Source: Cryomorphaceae bacterium (lineage in GTDB: Bacteria > Bacteroidota > Bacteroidia > Flavobacteriales_D > Crocinitomicaceae). From it: a stretch of 46,774 nucleotides of DNA. This document shows, piece by piece, positions 28,065-36,253 of the stretch (position 1 is its first letter; every line of letters begins with the position of its first letter). The stretch lies in the NCBI GenBank assembly GCA_027490665.1, contig JAIXXP010000074.1, forward strand, positions 1-46,774. Direction: 5' to 3'. A program made the position numbers and the translations under genes. The notes under the pieces were generated by a model. That model was not told the DNA's origin and made no database searches. It was given only the letters and a program-made list of their open reading frames with translations.

Positions 28065-30302
28065 TTAGTTTTCTAAGTGAGCGCCTAGGGCGTTGTCGTA
28101 AATTTCTTTTGCTTCGGCTATAAAACCATAATGTTGTTCATCAATTTGAAGTTTCCCTTTGGTCACATGGCCCAAAAGGGTAATATTGACGCCGGTAGCC
28201 ACCATGTATTCGACGAAGTCTTCGACGTTTTCTTCAGTAACTGTTACCACAACACGACCTTGACCTTCACCAAATAAGAAGGCATCTAGACGGATATCAG
28301 CATCGCTGACGATGTCAAAACCTAAACCTCTTGGCATCGACATTTCGATGAGCGTGACATACAAGCCGCCATCTGCTACGTCGTGAACAGCATTGACGTG
28401 ATTTTCGGCTATAAGACCTTTGACAGCCTGCTGCATTTGGAATTCTTTCTCGAGGTCAAAATACGGAGCAGGCGAAGCTTTGACGCCATGGTAACTAGCA
28501 AGGTATTCTGAAGAGGAGATATCTTCTGTGTAGTCGCCGATGAGGAAAATGACGTCGCCTTTTTGTTTGAAATCGAGGGTCATGACCTTGTCTTTATCTG
28601 GGACAATGCCGATCATGCCAATGGTTGGAGTCGGGAAAACAGGAACTTCTTTACCGTTCATGACCGTTTGGTTATAGAACGATACATTACCACCCGTTAC
28701 TGGTGTTTCGAATTTCAGACAAGCCGCAGACATTCCTTTAATGGCACCAACAAATTGCCAGTACGACTCTGGGTTGTATGGGTTGCCAAAATTGAGGCAA
28801 TTGGTGATGGCACTTGGGTTTCCACCTGCACAGGTGATGTTGCGCGCAGCTTCTGAAACGGCAATCATGGTGCCAATTTCTGGATCGGCGTTGACATAAC
28901 GCGAGTTGCAGTCGACGGTCATGGCAAGGGCCTTGTTGGTGCCTTTGATATTGACTACGCCTGCATCAGAAGGGCGATTGGTGGTCATGTTGCGGGTACC
29001 CACCATGGAGTCATATTGCTCGTAGACCCAACGCTTAGAAGCGATATTTGGCAAGGCTAACATGGCATCAGCAACCGCTTTGAGGTCGGTAGGTTCCGCA
29101 ATTTGCGAAATATCGAATTTCTTATATTCTTGGTAATAGGCAGGCTCGGTGTATTCGCGCTTGTATTGTGGCGCTCCTCCTCCTAATACGAGAGATTCAG
29201 CAGGGACATCTCCGACCAAAGCGCCATCCATGTAATAACGGATGCGACCAGTGTCGGTAACGTGGCCGATTTCTTCGGCGTGGAGGTCCCATTTGTCAAA
29301 GATGTCTTTTACAACTTGTTCTTTGCCTTTTTGAACAACAACAAGCATGCGCTCTTGTGATTCAGACAAGAGAATTTCGTATGGCAGCATGTTTTCTTGG
29401 CGGGTTGGGACGCGGTCGAGGTAGATTTCCATTCCGACGTTGCCCGCCGCGCTCATTTCACAGGTTGAACAGGTAATTCCTGCCGCACCCATGTCTTGCA
29501 TGCCGACAATAGCGTCGGTAAGCGAGAGTTCCATGGTGGCTTCTAAAAGGAGTTTTTCCATGAAAGGATCACCAACTTGAACCGATGGGAGGTCGTTGGC
29601 CGATTCTTCGGTGATGTCTTTGGAGGCAAAAGCAGCACCCGCGATGCCGTCCTTACCAGTGGCAGAACCGACAATAAAGACAGGGTTTCCTGGGCCTTTT
29701 GCCGTTGCTGATATGATTTTTTTGGTGTCGATGATGCCCGCAGAGAAAGCATTTACCAACGGATTGGTGTTGTAGGATTCGTCGAAGAAAACTTCGCCGC
29801 CAACGATTGGAATGCCAAAAGCGTTGCCGTAGTCGCCGATGCCTTTGGTCACACCTTTTACCAACCATTTGGTGCGTGCTTCTTCGATGTTGCCAAAACG
29901 CAAAGAGTTCAGCTGTGCAATTGGACGCGCTCCCATTGTAAAGATATCGCGGTTGATGCCTCCCACCCCTGTTGCTGCGCCTTGATAAGGCTCTAGCGCA
30001 CTTGGGTGGTTGTGAGATTCGATTTTAAATACGCAACCCAAGCCGTCGCCGATATCGACCAAACCGGCGTTTTCTTCACCGGCCTTCACCAACATGTGCG
30101 GGCCGTCTTTTGGCAGCGTTTTGAGCCAAAGAATGGAATTTTTATAAGAGCAGTGTTCACTCCACATCACGGAATAAACGGCTGTTTCTGTAAAATTTGG
30201 TGTGCGACCAAGGATTTCTTTGACATGTTCAAATTCGTCGGCGCGGAGGCCTAAATCGATGGCTTGTTCTAGCGTAGCTTCTTTTTGATGATTGGTTTCC
30301 AT
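28065..30302 (-). CDS. purL: Phosphoribosylformylglycinamidine synthase, small PurL type
   Basis: PurL makes FGAM from FGAR, glutamine and ATP in purine synthesis. The start at 30302 ([13 protein letters not shown], 745 residues) matches the short Bacillus-like form that needs separate PurQ and PurS; neither is in the window. Family blocks include [17 protein letters not shown], the ATP/Mg region [42 protein letters not shown]-like [17 protein letters not shown], and the second-half GGNVSFYNQ and [16 protein letters not shown]. It heads the purL, DUF4290, murA, thioredoxin operon and is divergent from lpdA. Confidence 0.95.
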   Translation of the reverse strand: METNHQKEATLEQAIDLGLRADEFEHVKEILGRTPNFTETAVYSVMWSEHCSYKNSILWLKTLPKDGPHMLVKAGEENAGLVDIGDGLGCVFKIESHNHPSALEPYQGAATGVGGINRDIFTMGARPIAQLNSLRFGNIEEARTKWLVKGVTKGIGDYGNAFGIPIVGGEVFFDESYNTNPLVNAFSAGIIDTKKIISATAKGPGNPVFIVGSATGKDGIAGAAFASKDITEESANDLPSVQVGDPFMEKLLLEATMELSLTDAIVGMQDMGAAGITCSTCEMSAAGNVGMEIYLDRVPTRQENMLPYEILLSESQERMLVVVQKGKEQVVKDIFDKWDLHAEEIGHVTDTGRIRYYMDGALVGDVPAESLVLGGGAPQYKREYTEPAYYQEYKKFDISQIAEPTDLKAVADAMLALPNIASKRWVYEQYDSMVGTRNMTTNRPSDAGVVNIKGTNKALAMTVDCNSRYVNADPEIGTMIAVSEAARNITCAGGNPSAITNCLNFGNPYNPESYWQFVGAIKGMSAACLKFETPVTGGNVSFYNQTVMNGKEVPVFPTPTIGMIGIVPDKDKVMTLDFKQKGDVIFLIGDYTEDISSSEYLASYHGVKASPAPYFDLEKEFQMQQAVKGLIAENHVNAVHDVADGGLYVTLIEMSMPRGLGFDIVSDADIRLDAFLFGEGQGRVVVTVTEENVEDFVEYMVATGVNITLLGHVTKGKLQIDEQHYGFIAEAKEIYDNALGAHLEN

Positions 30303-30323
30303 ACAGTATTGAGAATTCAAGGA

Positions 30324-30357
30324 CAAAAGTAACGATTAATCGGATAGCATCTTTCAA
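30324..30357 (-). promoter_or_regulatory. purL: Promoter of the purL-murA operon (-33 and -7)
   Basis: On the minus strand TTG (30355-30357), a 23-base spacer and TACTTTTG (30324-30331) match the Bacteroidota consensus at the long end of the spacer range. The -7 element ends 21 bases before the purL ATG. A 10-base palindrome CGATTAATCG (30333-30342) lies in the spacer. Confidence 0.6.
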
Positions 30358-30367
30358 ATTTTCGCCT

Positions 30368-30375
30368 TAAATTTG
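30368..30375 (+). promoter_or_regulatory. lpdA: -7 promoter element for lpdA
   Basis: TAAATTTG is an exact TAnnTTTG, 20 bases before the lpdA ATG. It lies back to back with the purL -33 element, so polymerases on the two strands would compete for this 93-base interval. Confidence 0.55.
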
Positions 30376-30395
30376 TCACTTAAAACTTTCAAAAA

Positions 30396-31787
30396 ATGAG
30401 TTACGACATCATTGTTGTGGGTAGCGGCCCAGGCGGATACGTCACCGCCATTCGCGCCTCTCAGTTAGGCCTTAAAACTGCAATTGTAGAAAAAGAATCT
30501 TTAGGCGGAGTTTGCCTCAATTGGGGCTGTATACCAACAAAAGCACTCATCAAGAGCGCCAATGTTTACGAATACCTTCAGCACGCCGCAGACTACGGCA
30601 TCAACGTCAAAGAGAGCAGCGCAGACTTCGGTGCTATGATCAAACGTAGCCGCGATGTCGCCAACGGCATGTCTAACGGCATTCAGTTCTTAATGAAGAA
30701 AAACAAAATCGATGTCCTTAAAGGCAACGGCGTCATCAAAGCAGGCAAAGCTGTAGAAGTAACAGACGAAAGCGGCAACAAAACCACCTACACCGCAGCC
30801 AAAGGCGTCATCATCGCCACTGGTTCACGCTCACGTCAACTTCCTAACCTTCCACAAGACGGCACCAAAATTATTGGTTACCGCCAAGCCATGACCCTCC
30901 CTACACAACCTAAGAAACTAGTAGTTGTGGGCTCAGGCGCCATTGGAGTTGAGTTTGCTTATTTCTATAATGCAATCGGCACAGAAGTCACCATTGTAGA
31001 ATACCTACCAAACATTGTTCCTGTCGAAGACGAAGATGTTTCAAAACAACTCGAAAAATCCTTCAAAAAGGCGGGCATTAACATCCTTACCAACGCTTCT
31101 GTCGAATCTGTCGACACCAGCGGTAGCGGCTGTGTAGTGAGCATCAAAACAGCTAAAGGCGAAGAAAAAATCGAATGTGATGTCGTGCTTTCAGCCGCGG
31201 GGGTTGTCACAAACATTGAAAACATTGGCTTAGAAGAACTCGGAATTGTCGTAGACAAAGGCCGCATTTTGGTCAATGACTACTACCAAACCAACTTGCC
31301 AGGCTATTACGCAATTGGCGATGTGGTGCCAGGCCCAGCATTAGCACACGTTGCATCAGCTGAAGGCATAATTTGTGTCGAGAAAATCGCAGGTCACCAC
31401 CCAGAGCCACTCAACTACGGCAACATCCCGGGTTGCACCTACTGCTCTCCAGAAGTGGCAAGTGTAGGCATGACTGAAAAAGCAGCCAAAGAAGCTGGCT
31501 ACGAGATCAAAGTGGGCAAGTTCCCATTCTCAGCCTCGGGTAAAGCAAGCGCTGCCGGTGCTAAAGATGGTTTTGTCAAGCTTATTTTTGACGCCAAATA
31601 CGGCGAACTCCTCGGCGGCCACATGATTGGCGCCAATGTCACCGAAATGGTAGCAGAGCTCGTTGCCGTGCGCAAACTAGAAACAACCGGCGAAGAACTC
31701 ATCAAGACAGTTCATCCGCACCCAACTATGTCAGAAGCCATCATGGAAGCCGCAGCAGCAGCCTACGGCGAAGTGATCCACTTGTAA
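30396..31787 (+). CDS. lpdA: Dihydrolipoyl dehydrogenase
   Basis: This is the E3/L flavoprotein of 2-oxoacid dehydrogenase and glycine cleavage complexes; it reoxidises dihydrolipoamide with NAD. The 463-residue protein has the FAD motif VVGSGPGGYVTA, the redox disulfide Cys40/Cys45 in GGVCLNWGCIPTKAL, the NAD motif VVGSGAIGVEFAYFY, and AIGDVVPGPALAHVAS. The C-terminal catalytic His/Glu block is HPHPTMSEAIMEA. Length is normal. A terminator follows. Confidence 0.96.
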   Translation: MSYDIIVVGSGPGGYVTAIRASQLGLKTAIVEKESLGGVCLNWGCIPTKALIKSANVYEYLQHAADYGINVKESSADFGAMIKRSRDVANGMSNGIQFLMKKNKIDVLKGNGVIKAGKAVEVTDESGNKTTYTAAKGVIIATGSRSRQLPNLPQDGTKIIGYRQAMTLPTQPKKLVVVGSGAIGVEFAYFYNAIGTEVTIVEYLPNIVPVEDEDVSKQLEKSFKKAGINILTNASVESVDTSGSGCVVSIKTAKGEEKIECDVVLSAAGVVTNIENIGLEELGIVVDKGRILVNDYYQTNLPGYYAIGDVVPGPALAHVASAEGIICVEKIAGHHPEPLNYGNIPGCTYCSPEVASVGMTEKAAKEAGYEIKVGKFPFSASGKASAAGAKDGFVKLIFDAKYGELLGGHMIGANVTEMVAELVAVRKLETTGEELIKTVHPHPTMSEAIMEAAAAAYGEVIHL

Positions 31788-31808
31788 AAGCTAATTCCAG
31801 AGTGAAAT

Positions 31809-31836
31809 AAAAAGCGCCCTAAAGGCGCTTTTTTTT
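31809..31836 (+). terminator. Intrinsic terminator after lpdA
   Basis: AAAGCGCC and GGCGCTTT (extendable by outer A-T pairs) form a GC-rich stem around a 5-base loop, followed by eight T. It is 22 bases after the lpdA stop. Confidence 0.88.
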
Positions 31837-31891
31837 GTTTCCTATTTTTTTTCATTTGTAACCAATCGTTAAACGCGACTTTATTTAGCAT

Positions 31892-33358
31892 ATGCCTAAA
31901 ATCAGAACAATGCGTTTGACTCTCTTTATCCTACTCGTCCTCAATTCAGATTTATACACTGCTCAAAAATTTGCGCTCATTGAAAATAAAGGTGAAAATG
32001 CGGCATATTTTGATTACAGCAATCCAAATTCTTTCGTCGGTGTTTTGATGAACAATATCGACTATATCCCGACGCTTATTGATCAAAACGGTTATGGTGG
32101 GGTTTATGACGCTTACATGCTAGCGCAACTGGGTGTAGCGCCAGAAGAAATGCTTACTACAACAACCTCTACAAGATTACTTCTGTATGATCCGCAAGCG
32201 AATGAAGAAGCTATGGTGATCAAAACATCGCAATCATTAAACACATTTCTTGATTCAGTAAAAGATATACCTGTCTATGAAAGTCTCTTCCAAATTGAAG
32301 AACAAAGCCTCAAACAATTTTGGGACAACAGTTGCGAAAATTGCGCAGTCCGCATTTTCTCGAAATTTTATTTTGACATCAGAAATACCGATGCATTATT
32401 AATTGAAGATCGAGACAATGAAAGATGGATTCATTTGATTGGAAAATTAAAAGACGGCAGACACATGATTACCTTATCTCTGCGCGCAGAGCAATTAAAA
32501 GAAGAAGAATGTTTTAGATTTCTGCACTTCATCGACCCAGAAAATAGCAAAAGCCTATATGAGGCATACAAAAAACAAGCGAACTACCAGATTGAGTCCG
32601 CTATTTGTAGGGAATGGAAACAAGGTAAATCGATATATTTTTCAGCCTTACTGAATAATTTTGATGTGATCAATGAGCCTTCTTGCTGGAACTACATTAC
32701 CTCTAGCGGACTGCAATTGATGGGTGTAGCTGATTCTGAAAAAATTGGCACTTTACATCAACCAATTGGTAGAGATACAATTTCAACTTCATTTGAATTG
32801 GTTCAACAACATGGGGATATCTTCTCTGTCTACAACTATCTTTCTGAAGATACTACTTACATTATCAAAACATCCTTTGATTTTGCAACGGCTTATCGTT
32901 CCTTCATGGACAATCCTGATTTTATGGATTACGTATATTCAGACAGCACATGGCTTGCCTCATGGTGGGCATCAGCTCAAATTGGCGATACACTAAGATC
33001 CCTACCACAGACTTTGACTTTTTGGAAGGAAAGAAACCAAAATGATGCTGCATTTTATTACAAAATAGGCACAGACCTGAACTATGTTCCGAAAGCATTT
33101 GTAACCGACCTTGTTTTTTATACCTCACAACCTAACTCCAAAGAAATTTTCTTGAGCTACAACTACCAAATAGCAAGAGATAACGAAGAATTCAGCGGAG
33201 CGATTCTATCAGAAATAAACACAGCTATCCAAAACCAAGAAGCTTTTTTAAATCCGTCGTTAAAATGGAACAAATTCCTCGGTACGTCTACAAAAAAAAT
33301 AACCTTTTTTCAACTTCAAAAAAAGCTTAACCTAATCAATACCAATCCAGAAATTTAA
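31892..33358 (+). CDS. Unknown exported protein
   Basis: I do not recognise a family. The 488-residue protein has a signal peptide ending LYTAQ; the start could also be the second ATG at 31910. The mature part (FALIENKGENAAYFDYSNPNSFVGVLMNNIDYIPTL and onward) is soluble-looking, rich in aromatic and acidic residues, with one close cysteine pair CENC near 150 and no membrane segment. The layout, a N-terminal ALIENKG strand then long alpha/beta stretches, loosely recalls DUF3352-like Bacteroidota proteins, but I would not assign it. It is AT-rich compared with lpdA. No clear TAnnTTTG lies upstream. The next gene begins 4 bases later. Confidence 0.75.
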   Translation: MPKIRTMRLTLFILLVLNSDLYTAQKFALIENKGENAAYFDYSNPNSFVGVLMNNIDYIPTLIDQNGYGGVYDAYMLAQLGVAPEEMLTTTTSTRLLLYDPQANEEAMVIKTSQSLNTFLDSVKDIPVYESLFQIEEQSLKQFWDNSCENCAVRIFSKFYFDIRNTDALLIEDRDNERWIHLIGKLKDGRHMITLSLRAEQLKEEECFRFLHFIDPENSKSLYEAYKKQANYQIESAICREWKQGKSIYFSALLNNFDVINEPSCWNYITSSGLQLMGVADSEKIGTLHQPIGRDTISTSFELVQQHGDIFSVYNYLSEDTTYIIKTSFDFATAYRSFMDNPDFMDYVYSDSTWLASWWASAQIGDTLRSLPQTLTFWKERNQNDAAFYYKIGTDLNYVPKAFVTDLVFYTSQPNSKEIFLSYNYQIARDNEEFSGAILSEINTAIQNQEAFLNPSLKWNKFLGTSTKKITFFQLQKKLNLINTNPEI

Positions 33359-33362
33359 CACC

Positions 33363-33986
33363 ATGAAAAACTTCCTTTTGATCTCAATTCTTGCGGCTTG
33401 CAATACCATTGTAAATGCCCAAACAGCAAACATTTCTCAACCTGAAATGCAAATTGTATATCGCGGCTACGATAATAAAATCATACCAAATATTCCCTGC
33501 GGACAGCAGCTCGACATCATTGTTGAGGGTGCAACAATTCAAAAAGCCTCTTGGACAGACAACCAAGGACAAAGCCAAATAGGATACAATTTACGTGTCA
33601 ATGGAACGGCACGCAACGTCGTCGTCAAAATGAATGGACTCGATGAAAAGGGCAATATTGTATCCACTTCTATTCAGACCTTTCATGTAAAAGCATTTCC
33701 AGCTGCCCAACTCCAAAATGATCGGATTTCTAAAACGAGCGGCATGCGCGCAAGTGTTGGCCTCGGACCAGATTGCCCTTTTACAGGTGTTTCGTTCGAG
33801 GTGATCGGAGGTAGTTTGCTAACTGAAAACGAAGAACTGACGTTCTCTGGATCAGTTATACCTGCATCCTATTTGGCTAAGGTTAAAACAGGTAAAAAGA
33901 TTGTTGTTAATGTGAATTACATTAGGAATGGATCTGGAGGTGCAGGCGTTATGACTTGCAGCAGCGTTGTCGAGGTTGAGCCTTAA
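33363..33986 (+). CDS. Secreted GldM C-terminal-domain-like protein
   Basis: The 207-residue protein has a signal peptide ending IVNAQ. The mature part resembles the last two periplasmic domains of GldM, the T9SS/gliding motor protein: PEMQIVYRGYDNKIIPNIPC recalls the MNVLYRGVDNP motif, and TFHVKAFPAAQLQ recalls FRVKxIPxP. A second domain (VSFEVIGGSLLTENEELTFSG to KKIVVNVNYI) follows. It lacks the N-terminal membrane helix and the helical domain that let GldM work with GldL, so it is not GldM itself. The assignment rests on motif resemblance only. It shares a TTAA stop with convergent map. Confidence 0.65.
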   Translation: MKNFLLISILAACNTIVNAQTANISQPEMQIVYRGYDNKIIPNIPCGQQLDIIVEGATIQKASWTDNQGQSQIGYNLRVNGTARNVVVKMNGLDEKGNIVSTSIQTFHVKAFPAAQLQNDRISKTSGMRASVGLGPDCPFTGVSFEVIGGSLLTENEELTFSGSVIPASYLAKVKTGKKIVVNVNYIRNGSGGAGVMTCSSVVEVEP

Positions 33987-34777
33987 AGCCCCAAAGCCTC
34001 ATAAATGTAATCAAAGGTCGAGAGGATGACTGGCTGACCGTCGACAACGGCAATGTTGTGCTCGAAGTGGGCACTTGGTAGGCGGTCGGCAGTAACGATG
34101 GTCCATTTGTCGTCGAGGGTTTCGACTTTTTCTGTACCCATGTTGATCATGGGTTCGATGGCAATGGTGAGGCCGTTTTGGATTTTTTTACCGCGGCCTC
34201 GGCGTCCGTAATTCGGCACTTGAGGTTCTTCGTGGAGTTCTTTGCCTAAGCCATGGCCAACGAGGTCCCGAACAACACCATATCCGTGTGCTTCGGCGTG
34301 TTGCTGAATGGCAAAGCCAATGTCTTCTATACGATTGGCTGTATTGGCTTGTTCGATACCCAAATACAGGCATTCTTTGGTGACTTTACACAATTGTTTT
34401 TTCTCTGCGCTCACGGTTCCTACTTCAAAGGTATAGGCGTGGTCGCCGTAGTAGCCTTTATAGAATGAGCCGCAGTCTACAGAAACGATATCGCCATCTT
34501 GGATGGGTGTGTCGGTCGGTAAGCCGTGTACGACTTGTTCGTTAACAGAAATCAGAAGTGTGCTCGGGCAACCATAAAGTCCCTTAAAGCCTGGAATGGC
34601 ATTTTGGGTGCGGATGTAGTCTTCGGCGATTTGATCCAAGAAACGCGGCGTAACACCTGGCTTCATGTGCTGAGCCACCAAACCTAAAGTGCGGCTCACA
34701 ATTTGCGCAGCTTCGCGCATGATTTCGATTTCTTGGGGTGTTTTGTAACGGATCATGAATTTATCTAAAAGAGACAT
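33983..34777 (-). CDS. map: Methionine aminopeptidase, type I
   Basis: Map removes the initiator methionine from new proteins. The 264-residue protein has all five metal ligands: Asp101 (VSVDCGSFYKG), Asp112 (GDHAYTF), His175 (VGHGLGKELHEEP), Glu208 (IAIEPMINMG) and Glu239 (FEHNIAV). I use the ATG at 34777 because it overlaps the upstream stop as TAATG; an ATG at 34756 (MIRYKTPQEIEIM) fits family starts equally well. It is co-transcribed with the acyl-CoA reductase gene. Confidence 0.95.
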   Translation of the reverse strand: MSLLDKFMIRYKTPQEIEIMREAAQIVSRTLGLVAQHMKPGVTPRFLDQIAEDYIRTQNAIPGFKGLYGCPSTLLISVNEQVVHGLPTDTPIQDGDIVSVDCGSFYKGYYGDHAYTFEVGTVSAEKKQLCKVTKECLYLGIEQANTANRIEDIGFAIQQHAEAHGYGVVRDLVGHGLGKELHEEPQVPNYGRRGRGKKIQNGLTIAIEPMINMGTEKVETLDDKWTIVTADRLPSAHFEHNIAVVDGQPVILSTFDYIYEALGL

Positions 34778-35814
34778 TAGGCAAAGTTACCAAGAAATTG
34801 CATGGTGTCAATGCCATCGGCGTAATCTGTTAGTGTTGGGCATTGAGCTGAACCAAAAGGGAGGTAGTTGTGCCCAACGATGCATTGTATTTGATGTTGA
34901 TTTTCTTCAAGATAGGTCATCACTTCATTATGATGCTTATAGCGTTGGTAATGCAACATACTTAGTGGCGAATGCAGGTCTTTGCTTTCCTTCAGCAAGA
35001 CAAAATTGTTGTCGAGAATCGGGACTTGGTTCATGAGGTGCACCGCCTTGTTGTAGTCGTAGTTGTTGCCATATTTTTTATGATTGATGACCTCCGCATA
35101 AGGTAAAATAGCTTCAAAAAAGCGATTGAGCTCAAAGTTTTCAGGGATCCATAATTGTGTCACGTTGCGGCAACCTCTGCCATAATACTGAAAGATATCC
35201 TGCCCCAATGCGGTGAGCTCTTGAGGCGTTTCGCTGCCATTGAGTACGGCAATGGAGGTGCGGTGGCCCCTCAATAAGTGAGGACGGTTGGAGAAATATT
35301 GCTTGAAATGCAGCATGCTGTTATTCGAACCCGTAGCAATTACTGCCGAATAGTCTGAAAGTTTGCCGACAGCGAATGCAATGCGTCCTTGCAATTCGGG
35401 CTCGAAAAGGACAAGCATTTTGACCAAGGCCGGCAGCAAACGCGCGTCTTCGCTACTGAGCTTGACCAACACCTTATGGCCCGAGCAAAGGACGCAAAGA
35501 AAATCGTGAAAACCAACCAGCGGTAAATTACCTGGCAAGATAAGCGCAACAGTTTGTGGCTGGGTGGCAAAGGTGTATGGTGCGAGCCATTGTTCGAGTT
35601 GGGCTTGATCTAGCCAGGCTGCAATTTCGCCAAAGGCATTTTTGATGACCTCTGGAGTAAACCAACCATTGTGGTGCTGCTCTCTTTGGATGAGGTGAAG
35701 CAACGCGTCCCATTCGGTTGCAGTACAAGTAAAAGGGCGTTGTTGATCTTTGGCGATTGCAGCAAGGATGGTTCCGAGCGCTGCAAAAGCGGAGGTAATT
35801 TGGCTTCTTTCCAC
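34777..35814 (-). CDS. Acyl-CoA reductase (LuxC-like)
   Basis: The protein belongs to the acyl-CoA reductase family, which reduces acyl-CoA to aldehyde with NADPH. I start it at a GTG at 35814 (345 residues), because the longer reading from 36036 runs through the ferredoxin gene and past the promoter. No ATG lies nearby. Visible motifs are LILPGNLPLVGFHDFLCVL (93-110, nucleotide loop), KVLVKLSSEDARLLP, and YYGRGCRNVTQLWIP with the likely catalytic Cys215. Length suits the short Bacteroidota form. A -7 element ends 4 bases before the GTG. Confidence 0.85.
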   Translation of the reverse strand: MERSQITSAFAALGTILAAIAKDQQRPFTCTATEWDALLHLIQREQHHNGWFTPEVIKNAFGEIAAWLDQAQLEQWLAPYTFATQPQTVALILPGNLPLVGFHDFLCVLCSGHKVLVKLSSEDARLLPALVKMLVLFEPELQGRIAFAVGKLSDYSAVIATGSNNSMLHFKQYFSNRPHLLRGHRTSIAVLNGSETPQELTALGQDIFQYYGRGCRNVTQLWIPENFELNRFFEAILPYAEVINHKKYGNNYDYNKAVHLMNQVPILDNNFVLLKESKDLHSPLSMLHYQRYKHHNEVMTYLEENQHQIQCIVGHNYLPFGSAQCPTLTDYADGIDTMQFLGNFA

Positions 35815-35818
35815 GGTG

Positions 35819-35826
35819 CAAAAGTA
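35819..35826 (-). promoter_or_regulatory. -7 element for the acyl-CoA reductase-map unit
   Basis: TACTTTTG on the minus strand is an exact TAnnTTTG only 4 bases before the GTG start, implying a leaderless transcript and supporting the short start. Confidence 0.55.
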
Positions 35827-35840
35827 CGCTTTTCTAAATT

Positions 35841-35862
35841 TTTTGTGGGCTAGCGCACAAAA
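35841..35862. promoter_or_regulatory. 22-bp palindrome between acyl-CoA reductase and ferredoxin genes
   Basis: Arms TTTTGTG (35841-35847) and CACAAAA (35856-35862) flank a palindromic core GCTAGC (35849-35854); 10 of 11 base pairs are symmetric. It lies 14 bases from the minus-strand -7 element and 18 bases from the plus-strand one, the right place for an operator acting on both promoters. Confidence 0.6.
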
Positions 35863-35880
35863 GAATCGCTCAGTCGTTGT

Positions 35881-35888
35881 TATATTTG
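35881..35888 (+). promoter_or_regulatory. -7 promoter element for the ferredoxin gene
   Basis: TATATTTG is an exact TAnnTTTG, 16 bases before the ATG at 35905. The palindrome at 35841-35862 covers the expected -33 region. Confidence 0.6.
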
Positions 35889-35904
35889 CATAAAAAATTG
35901 ACTT

Positions 35905-36252
35905 ATGGCCATCACAATAACCGACGAATGCATTAACTGTGGCGCTTGCGAGCCCGAGTGTCCTAACAATGCCATTTACGAAGGTGGCGCCGAATGGAAA
36001 TTCTCCGACGGCACAACCCTCAAAGGCCTCATCCAAACGCTAGACGGCGAAGAAATACAAGCAGACCACGCTTTTGAACCAGTAAACATGGACGTCTACT
36101 ACATCGCGCACGAAAAATGTACAGAATGTGTTGGCTTCCACGACGAACCGCAATGTGCTGCTGTTTGCCCTGTAGATTGTTGTGTAGACGACCCCGACTA
36201 CCGCGAATCCGAAGACGAATTGCTAGCTAAAAAGAATTTCATGCACTTGTAA
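35905..36252 (+). CDS. 2[4Fe-4S] ferredoxin, YfhL/Alvin type
   Basis: The 115-residue electron carrier has a first cluster motif Cys9-x2-Cys12-x2-Cys15-x3-Cys19-Pro. The second is Cys72-x2-Cys75-x8-Cys84-x3-Cys88-Pro, with the loop insertion typical of Allochromatium-type ferredoxins and E. coli YfhL. A stretch at about 26-66 between the clusters is longer than in YfhL. Cys92 and Cys93 add extra cysteines. Such ferredoxins have very low potentials. The gene is divergent from the acyl-CoA reductase and is followed 1 base later by the hydrolase-like gene. Confidence 0.93.
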   Translation: MAITITDECINCGACEPECPNNAIYEGGAEWKFSDGTTLKGLIQTLDGEEIQADHAFEPVNMDVYYIAHEKCTECVGFHDEPQCAAVCPVDCCVDDPDYRESEDELLAKKNFMHL

Positions 36253-36253
36253 G

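Noticed and set aside
30355-30375. 7-bp inverted repeat CAAATTT/AAATTTG in the purL-lpdA interval
   Set aside because: The arms are explained by the purL -33 TTG and the lpdA -7 TTTG on opposite strands, so a separate operator is not needed.
35815-36036. Longer acyl-CoA reductase start at 36036
   Set aside because: It overlaps the well-supported ferredoxin gene and crosses both promoters and the palindrome.
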